From Monodelphis domestica (taxonomy: Eukaryota > Chordata > Mammalia > Didelphimorphia > Didelphidae): a DNA stretch of 64,000 nt. The notes beneath the pieces were generated by a model that was not told the DNA's origin, made no database searches, and worked only from the letters and a program-made list of their open reading frames with translations. The stretch lies in contig NC_077228.1 of the NCBI RefSeq assembly GCF_027887165.1, positions 183,669,643-183,733,642 of the forward strand. Direction: 5' to 3'. A program made the position numbers and the translations under genes. Every line of letters starts with the position of its first letter. Position 1 is the stretch's first letter. Shown here in pieces: positions 43,190 to 55,075 of the stretch.

Positions 43190-43430
43190 GAACAGCCAGG
43201 TGGATCAGTGGATTGAGATCTGGCCTAGAGATGGGAAGTCCTGGGTTCAAATTGGCCTCAGATAGCTGTGTGACCCTAGGCAAGTCACTTAACCCCAATT
43301 GCCTGGTTCTTACTGTTCTGCCTTAGAATGGGGTATTAATTCTAAGATAGAAGGTATAAGGTACAAGTTAAAAAGAAAACAAAAGAAAAAGTCTCTGACT
43401 ACAAAGAGCTCACATTCTAATATGGCAGAT
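43190..43430 (+). mobile_element. CORE-SINE, WSINE1-like, then L2-end remnant
   Basis: GGGAACAGCCAGGTGGATCAG, GAAGTCCTGGGTTCAAATTG, GACCCTAGGCAAGTCAC, AAGATAGAAGGTATAAGG (to 43380), then ACAAAGAGCTCACATTC. Confidence 0.85.
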
Positions 43431-43459
43431 CACGTATATGGCATATTTTATATGAGATA

Positions 43460-43650
43460 GATATTGTTGTTGTTCAATCATGTGCAACTTTTTGTGACCA
43501 CATTTGGGGGTTTCTTGATAAAGATAGTAGAGTGGTTTGCCATTTCCTTCTCCAACGCATTTGACAGTCACAGTAATTGTCTGCATCCAGATTTGAACTC
43601 AAGAAGTTGAGTTTTCCTGATTCTCCTCTGGGGAATCTGTCTCCTGTACC
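43460..43650 (-). mobile_element. CORE-SINE with RTE/BovB-like tail
   Basis: TTGTTGTTCAATCATGTGC, GGTTTGCCATTTCCTTCTCC and GATTTGAACTCAAGAAG. Confidence 0.8.
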
Positions 43651-44342
43651 ACCTGAGAGATTTTTGGGACTTGGCGAAATTTGAAAATCCTAACTCCCAT
43701 TTCAAGAGTGGGTTTTTTAATTGGCCAATTGCCACTTCACTTAAAATAAATCAAGCTCTATTCACTGCATCACCTAGTTGTCTTTATACAAGATTTTTGC
43801 AGAAGAGATGGAAGATAGTCTCAGAGGGGAGGGAGAAGAATTGTAAAGGTTTCTATAAGTTGGTGTTTGAGCTGAATTTAGAAGGAACCCAGGGAAACTA
43901 AGAGGCAAGAGTGAAGAGAGAGAACATTCTAGGTATGGATCCTGGAATGGAGTGCCATGTGTGAAGAACATGTATGTATAAGTAGAACTGGAGATCCATA
44001 CAAACATACACCTTTAGCTGTATCGTATAGTGTACAGAGAGGAGTAAAGTTTATAAAATTGGAAAGGGAGGAAGGAGCCAGGTTGTGAAGACCTTTAAAT
44101 GCCAAATAGAACTGTGATCCTGGAGGCAGGTGAGAGAGATGATGAGCTCTTTAACTAGGATGGTGGCTGTGTGAATGCAGAGAAGGGGGAATATATGAGG
44201 GATTTAATGAAGCTAGAAATGACAACCTATTGCAATTGACTAGGTATGTGAGAAAGAGTAAAGGGTTGGGAATAACAATAAGGATGTGAGTATAGGTGAC
44301 TGGGAAGAAATGATACCCTCAACAATCATAGGAAGTTCAGGG

Positions 44343-44575
44343 GACAGCTAGGTTTCTAAGTGGTTAGAGTAGTGGGCTTGGAATCAGGAAAACTTATTTT
44401 CACACTTACTAATCTGGGCAAGTTACTTAATCCTGTTTGCTTCAGTTTCCTTATCTGTAAACTGAGTTGGAGAAGAAAATGGCAAACCACTCCAGTATCT
44501 TGGTCAAGAAAACCCCTAATAGGGCTCCAAAGAGTTGGATACTATAATACATTGGAAACAACTGAATTCAAATGT
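44343..44575 (+). mobile_element. CORE-SINE with RTE/BovB-like tail, in L2
   Basis: GACAGCTAGGTTTCTAAGTG, GGCTTGGAATCAGGAAAAC, GGCAAACCACTCCAGTATC and AACAACTGAATTC. Confidence 0.85.
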
Positions 44576-45011
44576 TCTAGAAATGGTTTGTAATGTGGGA
44601 CTGGAGCTCAGGAGAGGGACCAGGGCTGGATATCTGGGTCTGGGAATCAGTAGTATAGGTAAAATTGAAACTGGTGAGATCACTAACTGAGATATAGCAG
44701 GAAAGAGAAGATAGCACAGAACAGACCCTTGGAGGATATCGACAATTAGTGACATTGCCACAAAGGAGGAACCAGGAAAGGAGACTGAGAAGGACAAAAC
44801 TAAGAGAAGCATCATAGAAAGCTAGAGAGGAGAGAGTATCCATGAGGAGATGGCCAATGTTGTCAAAGGTTGCAGAGAAGTCAAGCAGGATGATAATGGA
44901 GAAAAAGGTCATTAAATTTGGCAATTTGGAAGTCATTGGTGACTTCAGAAAAGTTTTGGTTGAACGATGAAGTTTGACACAGTTTGTAGAGTGTTTAGAA
45001 GAAAGTGAGAA

Positions 45012-45205
45012 GGGGCAGTTAGGTGACTTGGGATAGAGAGCTGAGCCTAGAGATGGGGAAGGTCCTGGGTTCAGATTTGATCTTAGACACTCCCTAGTTA
45101 TGTAACCCTGGACAAGGTGCTTAAACCCAGTTGCCTAGCTCTTACTACTCTTCTGCCTTGAAATGAAACTTAGTATTGACTTCAAAACCAAAGGTAGGTT
45201 TTTTT
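45012..45205 (+). mobile_element. CORE-SINE, WSINE1-like, in L2
   Basis: AGGGGCAGTTAGGTGACTTG, GATGGGGAAGGTCCTGGGTT, TTGCCTAGCTCTTACTACTC. Confidence 0.85.
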
Positions 45206-46189
45206 TTTTTAAAGGAAGAAGAGAGTGACAGAGAGTAGTAAAGATGGCTTTCTTAAAGACATTACCAGAGAAGGAAAGGAGAGATAGGAGATATTAGCTA
45301 GCCCAGCTGGTAGGAACAAGGTTTTTTTAAAAATAGGAATGGGGAGACATGGACATGTATATAGGCAGCAGAGAAAGAGTCAGTTCATAGGGAGAGACGG
45401 AAGATTAGAGAGACAGAGAGAAGAGATGGTAGTGGGAACTGCCTCCTGAGAACATGGAAGGGAAGAGGAACAGATAAGTGTGCATGTGGAGGGAGGGATT
45501 GCCCTTGGCAAGAAGGCTCATTTTTAGCAGAAATAGTGGGGGGATTTATCTTCATGCTGTGAGATGAGGAGGAGGAGGGTAGAAGAAGCACTTGGCAAAT
45601 GTCCCAGTTTTTTTTCTGTGAAGCATGAGTCAAAGTCCTTAGTTGAGCTGTTGGGAGGCAGCATTGCAGTAGGAGACTTGAGAGAAGAGAAGGCTTGGAA
45701 TAGTTGCTGGGGAGAGTGGGATAGCAAATCAATTAGAAGGAATAGAAAGATTGACTAGTTGCTGTGAGTGCTCACTTGAGATTAGATAATATAAATTTGC
45801 TGTGGAACCAGTCAGCATGGTTTTGTGATTTCTTCTAGTTCTATTCTGCAGACCAAGATAGGGACAAAGAAGATAGAAACAAGTATTTATATCTGTTTGA
45901 GGTTTGGTCAGATGATAGGATGATGGGGTAAAGCCACTGAGATTAGAAGATGGTATAGAATTGAACTGTTTTAGCAAAGCTTCAAGATAAAAGGGTAGGG
46001 AGCAGGTACAGTCAGTGCAGGGATGATGACCTGGGAAAGTGAGGAGTAGAGGCAATAGATGTCATGGTGAAGACAAAGAACCGGGTTAGAGGTCTTACAT
46101 ACAAGATACAGAGAAAAGAAGAATGATATTCAAATAAGGGAATTTTTGAGATCACAAGAATTGCAACTCCCCCCAATTGTGTTCTCTGC

Positions 46190-46740
46190 CTCAATATTCT
46201 TTTTCATTCTAATCCATCTTCCATATAGCTGCCAAAGTGATTTTCCTAGAGTCCACACCTGGCAATGTACCTCCCCTCCTCAGTAAATTACAATGGCTCC
46301 CTATTACTTCAAGGATCTCATATTTGCTTGCTCATCTGTTTAGTTTTTAAAGCCCTTTAAAACCTGATATCTAGCTATGCTTTCAAATTTATTTATACAT
46401 TTCCCCTCTTCCCTCACTCTGTGGTTCAGACAAATTGGCCTTTTTGCTGTTCTTCAAATAGTGCCCCCTACATTGAGAAAAGACTCTTACTTCACCTCTG
46501 TCCTGTTTTTTTCCCCTTCAAATATCTGATCAAATGGTACCTTCTACATGAAACCGTTCCTGTTCTACTTACAAATATATGTGTATGCTTTCTTCACTGA
46601 TAGAATACAAACTCCTTGAGGGCAAGGACTATTTTATTTTTATCCTCGTATCACCAACGTCTATTAGCATGCATGCCTGGTACATAAGAGGCTCTTTATT
46701 AATGCTCAGTGGTTGATTGACTGATTATCACCATCTTACT
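46190..46740 (+). mobile_element. L2-type LINE 3' end
   Basis: ATAGCTGCCAAAGTGATTTT, AATGGCTCCCTATTACTTC, CAAACTCCTTGAGGGCAAGG and TTTATTAATGCTCAGTGG, ending TGATTGACTGA. Clear L2 terminus. Confidence 0.85.
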
Positions 46741-46769
46741 CCAGAGAACTATGCCTCTCTTAATGCAAA

Positions 46770-47545
46770 CCAAGATCAGATTATCTTTTGGGGCTTTTTT
46801 AGCTCCAAAGTCACACTGATGAATCATAGAAAATTTACAGATCACTAGATATTTTCCAGAAAATTTCTAATTCTCCTCTGTTGTTATTGAATATTGATGT
46901 TTTGAACCCAAATGTAAAGCTGTACATTTATTTCAATTGAATTTTGTCTTAATAGATTTAACACAATGCTCTAACCTGTAAAGACTACTTTTGATCTTGT
47001 CTCTGCCATACAGAGTTAGCTCTCCCCAGTTTTTTTTTATCAAATGTAAATCTGATAAGCTAGCTATCTATGCTTTTATCAATGATATTCAATGATAAAA
47101 CATTGCACAGTCCAATGCCAAACACAGATGACTGGAGCATTCTATTAGAGACTATCTATCACATTGATTTTGAACCAGTAATTATTATTCTTTAATTCTG
47201 GCCATTCAACCAGTTGTGAGTCTATCTAATTGTGTTATTGTCTCTTCCATGTCTCTCTATCCTCTCTAAAAGAGTTGAATGAAATACTTTATGAAATGCT
47301 TTGCTCAAGTCTAGGTAAACTGTATAGTATATTCCCTTGATCTACCAGTCTAATTCCCTTTTCAAAAGGGCAAGAAAGTTAATCAAGGAAGACCCCTCTT
47401 CATGAAAGCCATTCTAACTCTTTGTAATCTTTTCCCTTTTCTCAAATACTTATTTAATAATGTTTTTAATGATGTAGTTTGGAATTTTCCCAGGAATCAA
47501 ATTCAAGCTCTCTGGTCCAAGGCTTCTGGATTCTGTTCTTCTACC
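46770..47545 (-). mobile_element. L3/CR1-type LINE, ORF2 portion
   Basis: Antisense of the CR1-clade reverse transcriptase: ATTCAACCAGTTGTGAGTC, GCTCAAGTCTAGGTAAACTG (reverse of ...VYLDLSKAFD), TCTACCAGTCTAATTCCC and TTCATGAAAGCCATTCTAAC. Confidence 0.75.
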
Positions 47546-47679
47546 TTTTTTTTTTTTTAAATAAGTCTAACATTTACAGTACTCCAGACCTGTGGGACCT
47601 CTCCAATTCTCCATGACCTTTCAAATATTCTGAACAGTGGGCTCATTGTGTCAGACATGCTAATTGACAAAAATTGATA

Positions 47680-47810
47680 GCATTTAGATCATACTTTAAG
47701 GTTTGTGAAATGCTTTAAATGTATTATCTCATCTTATCTTTAAAACAACTCTGGGAAATAGGTAATTAGTAATTGGTGGAGTTGAGAATTGAACTCAGGT
47801 CCGGATGGAG
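47680..47810 (+). mobile_element. MIR fragment
   Basis: TAAGGTTTGTGAAATGCTTT, ATTATCTCATCTTATC, AAACAACTCTGGGAAATAGG. Confidence 0.65.
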
Positions 47811-47924
47811 CCTTCTTTCATTTTGGAGATGGGACATTAGTCATAGGTAGAGGAGGAAAATGGGGGAATTTGTCTGTTATTTCATTCATACATTTAGCTA
47901 GAAAAAATATTATTATATATTTTC

Positions 47925-48260
47925 TCTGTGTAATCAATCAATCAGCAAGTATTTATTAATTGCCTGTTATATATTCCACACTGCTAGGTACTGGGGATAC
48001 AAGTACAAAGGATGAAGCAATTCCTACTTGAAGAAATTTCCATTCTGTTGGAGGAGACAAGCACATATACAGAATAAATATAAAGTGCATACAAATATAT
48101 ACAAAGCGATTAAATATAAGATAGTTTGGGTGGACAGAGCAGAGAAAAAGAGAGAGAGAGACAGAGAGAGAGGAATCAGAAAAGGCTTCCTGTAGTTAGA
48201 AGATTGTGTTTGAGTAGCATCTTTAAAGAAGAAGAGAGGGGTAGGGGTAAGAAGGGAGTA
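47925..48260 (-). mobile_element. L2 3'-end fragment
   Basis: CAGCAAGTATTTATTAATTG, GGTACTGGGGATACAAG, GTTGGAGGAGACAAGCAC, GAAAAGGCTTCCTGTAG. Confidence 0.8.
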
Positions 48261-48446
48261 TAAGGCACTTTGGCACAAGCACTATGGGTATTCCATGTTA
48301 GTGTAAGTGAGCTGGGCTTTCACTTTCAGAGAAAAGTTTGGGAACTCTACAGAGCAGTCATTGTTCTATTTTCCCTTTCAGTGCCTGTCCCTATCAAAGA
48401 TCTAGAGTCTCATTGCTCTGTAATTGTATTTTAAACTTCTATTAAT

Positions 48447-48740
48447 CTTCCTTCCTTCCTTCCTTCCTTCCTTCCTTCCTTCCTTCCTTCCTTCCTTCCT
48501 TCCTTCCTTCCTTCCTTCCTTCCTTCCTTCCTTCCTTCCTTCCTTCCTTCCTTCCTTCCTTCCTTCCTTCCTTCTTTCCTTCCTTCCTTCCTTCTTTCCT
48601 TCCTTCCTTCCTTCCTTCCTTCCTTCCTTCCTTCCTTCCTTCCTTCCTTCCTTCCTTCCTTCCTTCCTTCCTTCCTTCCTTCCTTCCTTCCTTCCTTCCT
48701 TCTTTCCTTCCTTCCTTCCTTCTTTCCTTCCTTCCTTTTT
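48447..48740. repeat. (TTCC)n tetranucleotide array
   Basis: About 290 bases of CTTC units with four scattered TTTC variants (48571-48580, 48591-48600, 48701-48710, 48721-48730). It gives a spurious Leu-Pro-Ser-Phe repeat frame. Confidence 0.98.
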
Positions 48741-48902
48741 TTCTCTTTTAAATAAGTTTTATTGATACCTTTTGTTTCCCTCCTTAATCTTGGTGCATTC
48801 CATCTGAGATTGCCTCCATTTTATCACATCTATATCTTTTTCGTATGTTGTCTCCTCCATTAAATTATGAAACCCTTGAGAATAAGGGGAGTTTAAAATT
48901 TA

Positions 48903-49105
48903 AAAACAGATTTAAACCCTTACTTTCAGTCTTAGTAACAAGTCTAAGACAGAAGAGCAGGGCTAGGCAATTGGGGTTAAGTGACTTGACCAAGGCCACA
49001 CAGCCAGGAAATGTAAAGAATAGTTTTTTAGTTTTCTCTGTATACCTAGTATTGAGCATAGTGCCTGCCTGTGATAGATGCTTAATAAATGCTTGCCAAC
49101 TTGGC
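48903..49105 (-). mobile_element. CORE-SINE, WSINE1-like, then L2 end
   Basis: AACCCTTACTTTCAGTCTTA, GACAGAAGAGCAGGGCTAGG, CAAGGCCACACAGCCAGG (to 49015), then a plus-strand L2 end (CATAGTGCCTGCCTG; TGCTTAATAAATGCTTGCC). Confidence 0.8.
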
Positions 49106-49465
49106 TTGTTGATTTACATTAGAATAATTTATAGATATTTCTTCCTTCCCAGGATTGAACATTCCCTTGTGACAAAATGTTTTCCTTTGTTAAGCAAAAG
49201 CTGTATTTGACAATACATGCAATAATCTGCTCTGTGGTCTTCTGCCACTCTACCTAGAAGAAAACATGTTTCATTATACCTCTTCTTCATGAAAATAATT
49301 TATTTTTAATTACTCAGAGTTCAACTTCCTTTTGGTGATTTTCCAATTTACTTTGTTGTAGAAATTGTGTATCTTTTTCTCCTTATTCTGACTACTTCAT
49401 GCTGTCTCAAATCACTTATTTATTCACTCATTCATCTATCCATCCATCCATCAGTCCATCCAATC
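49105..49465. other. Intergenic, no gene seen
   Basis: AT-rich; a short ATCC/ATCTATCC run at about 49433-49460. Confidence 0.4.
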
Positions 49466-49600
49466 CCTTCAGTCAACTAGTTAAGAAGCATTTAATTAAT
49501 CACTTACTATGTTGTGTCAGGCACTATACTATGTATTGGAGATAAAAAGAAAGGTAAATACAGGCCCTGCCCATAAGGCACATTCTAATGGAATTTAGAG
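49465..49600 (-). mobile_element. L2 3'-end fragment
   Basis: AGAAGCATTTAATTAATCAC, GTCAGGCACTATACTATG, CCCATAAGGCACATTC. Confidence 0.7.
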
Positions 49601-49604
49601 CTTT

Positions 49605-49770
49605 TCCTTTGTCTCTGAATTCCTTTTATCATTTTTTTTATGGTCCAATGATATTCTATTATATTCCACATTTTGTTAATTCCTCAGTTGATGGGCACTC
49701 ACTCTGTTTCCAGTTCTTCATTACCAAGAAAAGTGCTGGTGTGAATAAGCCTATTCATTTTTGAGTGCTC
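49605..49770 (-). mobile_element. L1 3'-end fragment
   Basis: TATGGTCCAATGATATTC and CCTCAGTTGATGGGCACTC. Confidence 0.7.
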
Positions 49771-49924
49771 CTGGAATTGGGTTTATGGCAGGAGGTCAGA
49801 GAACAACTAACTCCTAGAGCTAGATGGCACTTTAAGAAGACATCTCATTAATGCCTTCTGGTAAAATCATGTCTGAACCTATATGAGAACCATCACTATT
49901 TAAATAGTTGGAGAAACATTAATT

Positions 49925-50155
49925 GTTCATGGATGGGCAGAGCCAATATAATTAAAGTGACAATTCTCCTTAAATTAATCACTTATTCAATGCCATTCCA
50001 ACTAAATGACCAAAAGAATATTTTATTGAACTAAACAAATACTAACAAAATTCATTTGGATGAACAAAAGGTCAAGAATATTAAAGGAACTAATGGGAAA
50101 AAAGTGAAGGAGGGAGATCTCTCAGGCCCAGATTTTAAACTGGATTCTGAAAGGT
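49925..50155 (+). mobile_element. L1 ORF2 fragment
   Basis: Sense L1: AAAGTGACAATTCTCCTTAA, CAATGCCATTCCAACTAAAT, AAATTCATTTGGATGAAC. It encodes the degraded equivalent of NAIPIKLPK...LKFIWKNKRPR. Confidence 0.75.
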
Positions 50156-50189
50156 CTTAATGGCACCAAAGGTGTTTCACTTGAAGGGT

Positions 50190-50370
50190 CAGTTCATTCA
50201 ATCATAACTATACAATTTGTTCATGTAATATTGATTAAGTGCCTTACTTTCTGCCAAGACTTTGGATTAGATTTGGTGGTACAATGACAAATATCAGGAA
50301 AATCCTGCCCTTGAGGGGTGTATAGTATAGTTGAAAAGTGGGAGACAACAGGAACACAAATGTAGATAGG
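50190..50370 (-). mobile_element. L2 3'-end fragment
   Basis: ATATTGATTAAGTGCCTTAC, CCTGCCCTTGAGGGGTG, GGAGACAACAGGAACAC. Confidence 0.65.
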
Positions 50371-50374
50371 ATCT

Positions 50375-50690
50375 TAGAGTTTCTTAGAAGTACAGATCTA
50401 GCACTATAAGAGACCTCGGATGCATTGAAGCCAATCCCCCATTTTATAGATGAAAAAACTGGAGCCTGGGAAAGTTATGTAACATCCAAGGTCATACCAA
50501 GTAGTAATCACCTGAGGCAAGATTTGAACTCAGGACCTCTGACTCCAGAACCATTATTTACTATGATGGAGTTTATGAAAGAAATGATCCTTTCCAGCTG
50601 GACCAATGGGGAGGGCTTCATTCAGAAGGTACAACCTGAGCTAATCTAGAAGGATCAATAATAGGGGTGAAGTGGGAGTCTTTTCCAGGT
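50375..50690 (-). mobile_element. MIR element, then L2 fragment
   Basis: MIR: TTTTATAGATGAAAAAACTGG, CCAAGGTCATACCAAG, GATTTGAACTCAGGACC (to 50565). L2: GGGCTTCATTCAGAAGGTAC, ACCTGAGCTAATCTAGAAGG. Confidence 0.6.
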
Positions 50691-50699
50691 ATGTCTTGG

Positions 50700-51730
50700 T
50701 CCAGGCAAACAAAGCAAGAGAAGAATGAAGATTTTCAGCCCTCATCCATCCTTTCTGGATAATTAAAGAAGGATAAGTTTAAGGTAGTCTTGGAAAGGAG
50801 ATTTGCCTGTGGGCTCCAGTGCTATTTCTAAAGTTCTCTTGTTGGTGGACCATGTGAAGTTTTAAAGAAAGTCTCCCTGTCCCCAGATGATGATAGGATT
50901 CTAGGCATTATTGGAAAAGGAATAAGGAAATAAAAAGAAAGATGAGGGGTAGGAAAAGAAGCCAATAGGAAATGAATTTTTGAGAAAAGAAAGGTTAACA
51001 CAAGAGGAAAAAAAAAGACAAGTTGGCTGTGCTCAGTGCCTGGGTACATTCCTATCTTCTGTCCCCTGTCTAAGTCTCTGCCCTGTCCAGTTCCCCAACC
51101 CCCCATCTGGCTCCTTGCTGGGGAAGGGAGAGACTGTCTCCCGAGTCGGTCCGCTCATTCATCTCCTGATAAACTGTTTATCTGAGATTTAAGGAGGGCG
51201 CCTCTCTCCCAGCCATGGAGACAGAATCCTGGGTGTGTTTAGCTTGTCACGGGGTGGTGGGTGGTAGCGGGGAGCAGGGGGAATGTCAGGCAGGGGACAT
51301 CATCTCCCTCCCCCCACCTCTTCAGTTCATGGACTCCTGACTGCATCTCCATCCAGACTTGTATGGTAGTTTTCTTTTTTCTTTCTTTCTTTTTTTTTTG
51401 CTATAACTTCTTATCTGAACATGGAAGTGAGCTCTCACAGAGAAGCAAGGCTTTCTCTCTTCTCTTCCTTGAGGCTTTCTCCAACCCCCACATCCCAAAT
51501 CACTGCTCTTTCCTTTCTCTCTTCTTCATCTCTTTCTGCTTATCCACTTGCTTGCTCTTCAGTCATGCTCTCAAAGGCCCATATCTAGGATCATATGGAA
51601 AATGAGGCTCTCACCTCATCCCTGGAGACAGTTTTATCCCAGAGAATAATAGCTACAGAATTAGAAGGGGCCTTAGTGGGCAGAGAATGTGCCAAATTAT
51701 AAAGGATTTGGAATTTCACACCCCTACCAC
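50700..51730. other. Intergenic, no gene seen
   Basis: Unique DNA without a supported gene. The stretch around 51150-51230 (CTGATAAACTGTTTATCTG near 51167) has enhancer-like GATA/FOX motifs. Confidence 0.45.
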
Positions 51731-51734
51731 ATAA

Positions 51735-51990
51735 GAGGGCAGCTAGTTGGCACAAAGGACAGAACACTGGATCTGAAGTCAGGAAGCCTCATTTTTCTGT
51801 GTTCAAATCTGGCCCCAGGCACTTACTAGCTTTGTGACCCTGGGCAAATCACTTAACCCTGTTTGCCTCAGTTTCCTCATCTGTTAAATAAGGTGGAGAA
51901 GGAAATGGCAAACCACTGAAGTATCTTTTCTAAGAAAACCCCAAATGGAGTCACAAACAGTCAGACATGACTGAAATGACTGAACAACAG
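51735..51990 (+). mobile_element. CORE-SINE with RTE/BovB-like tail, full length
   Basis: GAGGGCAGCTAGTTGGCAC, GACCCTGGGCAAATCACTTA, GGCAAACCACTGAAGTATC and CATGACTGAAATGACTGAAC. Confidence 0.92.
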
Positions 51991-52480
51991 TCCATAAGTA
52001 CAAAACAAGCAACAATCAACACTTCCCAGTCTAAACCCTAATCTTCCTACCTCCACCCTGACATAGCTCCTCAACTTCTGTTCCACTACCTCTTCTCAGC
52101 CACAACAGTTACCAACCCTGTTTGAATCAACAGCCTCCTGGACAGCCCATATACAGACATATGTCCCACCCTCAGCTCTCATTCCCTTGCTTTCCTCTTC
52201 TAGCCTGCTGATTAAAATAGATGTTTATTGAGACAGCATGGCCTCATCTCTAATTCTCCTTCCCCTTCCTCCCCAAAGTTAAAGATAACAATGGAGATTT
52301 GTTCAATTGAGCAAAAAAGAAAAACTATCCATGACCCCAGACTAAAGAGGTAGGCTCACTGCTTCTAGCTACTGTATGACCTAATATATAAATTTTTTTT
52401 AGAACTCTTCCTCCCTATCCTTGGGCCTTACCTCCACAGCCTCACTAAATTAGCCACTAAATTAGCCAGGAAACAGAGCC
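51990..52480. other. Intergenic, no gene seen
   Basis: Unique-looking DNA, no supported gene. Confidence 0.45.
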
Positions 52481-52700
52481 ATGGGTTTGAGAGCTGGAAG
52501 AAACCGTGGAAATCAGTTAGTCCAACTTGCTCATTTTATAGAGTGAATCTCAGCCATCTGACTCCAAATTTGGGGTTCTTACTAATGCCTGTACTCTAAT
52601 ACCAGAGAATCATAGACTCTTAGGGCTGAAAAGAACCTCAGAGGTCATCTAGTATACCCTTCCTTTCAGTGATGGTATCATAGGTGTACGGGTGTTCGTG
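52480..52700 (-). mobile_element. MIR fragments
   Basis: GAGAGCTGGAAGAAACC with TTTATAGAGTG, then GGGCTGAAAAGAACCTCAG and GGTCATCTAGTATACCC. Confidence 0.5.
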
Positions 52701-52984
52701 TGTGCCAGCTACACCCTAGGGGCAAGCATTAGCCACAAGGAAAGGGGCCATTGGTAATAATTGTCTTGTGTGTCAACAACGAGGGCCTGTACAGCCTGCT
52801 CTCTATACATCCCTATGGATTCAATCCCTTTTACAGCCCCAAAAGGGTGAGCTCACTAAGGGCTCTAAGGGCTGCCTCTAAGGGCTGCTGATGGTACTTT
52901 TGGGTAGGTCTCATTGGAATCACTTAGGATAGATGATAACTAGAAAGATCAAACACTCCCTCCCTCATTTTCTATTTCTAGGTT

Positions 52985-53245
52985 ATTTGGTTATTTGGGG
53001 CAGGGGATAGAGTGCTGGATTAGGAATCAGGAAAATCTGAGTTTAAATCCTCCCTTAGACACCAGCTTTGGGACCCTGGGCAAATCTCTTAGTTATCTGA
53101 GTCTCAGTTTTCTCATCTGAGAAAAGAGGAATAGTAACAGGGCCTTTCTCACAGGATTGTTTTGAGGCTTAAATGAAAGAATATATAAAGTGTAAAGGAC
53201 TTGAAAATTTAAAGTGCTCTATAAATGTTATTTACTACTACTGCT
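52985..53245 (+). mobile_element. CORE-SINE, Mar1/MIR-like
   Basis: GGGGATAGAGTGCTGGATT, GGAATCAGGAAAATCTGAG, TCTCAGTTTTCTCATCTGAG, TGCTCTATAAATGTTATTT. Runs into an ACT/CTG-rich stretch (53240-53300). Confidence 0.85.
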
Positions 53246-53394
53246 ACTGCTTACTGCTACTATTACTTGCTGCTGCTGCTCTTACTATTATTATCATTTC
53301 ACTTTTTTCTGATATTTGGAGACAATTTAGGATCTAATCAGAGTTAACCCAACTTTTATGTATGGTGTTCTTGAAATCACCTTTATCTCGTGCG

Positions 53395-53397
<3 letters not shown>

Positions 53398-53486
<89 letters not shown>
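53398..53486. repeat. (TC)n microsatellite
   Basis: 89 bases of TC followed by imperfect TCTG/TCTATC to about 53560. Source of Arg/Glu and Ser/Leu shadow frames. Confidence 0.97.
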
Positions 53487-53491
<5 letters not shown>

Positions 53492-53604
53492 CCTCCCTAT
53501 TTTTCTGTTCTTCTGTCTCTGTATCTGTCTGTCTATCTCTTTCTCCCCACACACACAAACTGCTTGTGTTACAGAACTCCATATCAATATTATCTTGGGA
53601 TAAG

Positions 53605-53710
53605 CAATATTCCTATGCCTCACTTTCCTCATCACAAAAAGGAGAGAGTTGGATTAGATGCCTCTGAGGTTCCTTTTAGCTCTAGAACTAAGATCTGGAA
53701 CTTTTCAGTG
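53605..53710 (+). mobile_element. CORE-SINE/MIR 3' fragment
   Basis: GCCTCACTTTCCTCATCAC, GAGTTGGATTAGATGCC, CTTTTAGCTCTAGAAC. Confidence 0.65.
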
Positions 53711-54241
53711 AAAGGAGCCATTAAGTGAAGATGGGAAGCAAAATCCTGCAGGCTTAGAGGTAAAAGGATTCTGGAGAGATCATCTTATTGATTATTCTTC
53801 ATTTGGGTCAGCCACCTTGGACCCAAAATGGTATTTTTAAGATTGGCAGAAGCAGAGGAAGCACAGCTGCCTTTGGTTATCTGTATCATCACAGGAATGA
53901 AATTATTTTGTGTATACTAACTTAAATCTCTTAGACCTCAATTTAGGCAAGCTTAAGTTCTCATTCAGATCTTAGGGTAGACAAAGAACAAATCACCATC
54001 ACTGCCATTTAGATGGGGTTTTGAAGTTTGCAAAACACTTGAAACATTCAAGGAAGAAGCATAGATATGCAGGACAATTTTTAAAGTAATGGGGAGAATT
54101 TATTTTTAATGTGATAGTATGAAATGGGGATTTACAGTTTCCTATACAGTACTCTTTTGCATTCTGCTGTGGATGTGGAAATAACCACTTGAAGTGCTTA
54201 AATTCAGAACAAAAAATAAAAATACTTGTTATCCCTTATCT
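53710..54241. other. Intergenic, no gene seen
   Basis: Unique or unrecognised DNA. Confidence 0.4.
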
Positions 54242-54399
54242 CAAAGGTGTCAAACACATTGTCCAACTATGACACTCCCAAATGTTGAAACTGAACTCAA
54301 TACAATTCAGTTGGGAAATATTTAATAATATAAATAAAATACAGTAGAACCCAGATAATATTAATATGTGGTTTCCTCTTTTCCATTCTTTTGACTTTG

Positions 54400-55075
54400 T
54401 TATTATTTCTTTTAAAAAGTTTTAATTTCATTATTTTCCAATTACATAAAATTTAACATTATTTAAAAAAATATTGAGTTCCAATTTTTCTACCTCCTTC
54501 CTGCTTTTCTCCCAACCACTGAGCAGGCAAACATCGATTATACATGTGAAGTCACGTAAAACATATTTCCATTTAGCCATATTATAAAAGAACACACACA
54601 CACAAACTCCAAGAAAAATAAAATGAAAAAAGTATACTTGCATTCAGATTTCATCAGTTCTCTCTGGAGGTAGATAGCATTTTTTATTGTGGGTTCTTTG
54701 GAATTATTTTGCATCAATGTTTTGATCAGAGTAACTAAGTCTTTTATAGTTGGCTATTATTACAATATTGCCATTACTATGTATATATTTTCCTGTTCTA
54801 TTTATTTACTTTGTATCTGTTCATATAAGTCTTCCCAGGTTTTTCTGAAACCACCCTGCTCCCCATTTATTATGCACAATAATGGTATTCCATCATGATG
54901 ATATACCACAGCTTGTTCAACCATTCCCCAATTAATGGATATTTCCTTAATTTCTAATCTTTTGACACCACAATAAGAGCTGCTGTAAATACTTTTGTAC
55001 AAATTGGTCCTCCCTACTCCCTTAAAAACTCTTTAGGGCACAGATCTAGTAGTGGTATTACTGAGTCACAGTTTT
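54400..55075 (-). mobile_element. Older L1, 3' segment (outer layer)
   Basis: Antisense L1 3'UTR: GAGCAGGCAAACATCGATTA, ACATATTTCCATTTAGCC, CTCTGGAGGTAGATAGC, CAATTAATGGATATTTCC. It continues at 57603-57955 on the far side of the younger L1. Confidence 0.85.

Larger units (their letters stand above)
43800..46110 (-). mobile_element. L2-type LINE, long ORF2 and 3' segment, split by two SINEs
   Basis: Antisense L2 over about 1.9 kb net. Blocks in order: GAATTTAGAAGGAACCC, GGAGCCAGGTTGTGAAG, TTGTCAAAGGTTGCAGAG, TTGGTTGAACGATGAAG, GGGGAGACATGGACATG, AAGCATGAGTCAAAGTCC. Reverse-strand wording corresponds to the L2 reverse transcriptase and connection. SINEs at 44343-44575 and 45012-45205 interrupt it. 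Decayed. Confidence 0.75.

Noticed and set aside
48424-48765. 113-residue LPSFLPSF repeat frame
   Set aside because: Translation of the TTCC microsatellite.
49433-49460. ATCC-type repeats as a possible CRISPR-like array
   Set aside because: A short tetranucleotide run in a mammalian genome; no spacer structure.
53327-53728. Several 80-112 residue frames over the TC tract
   Set aside because: Microsatellite translation in six frames.
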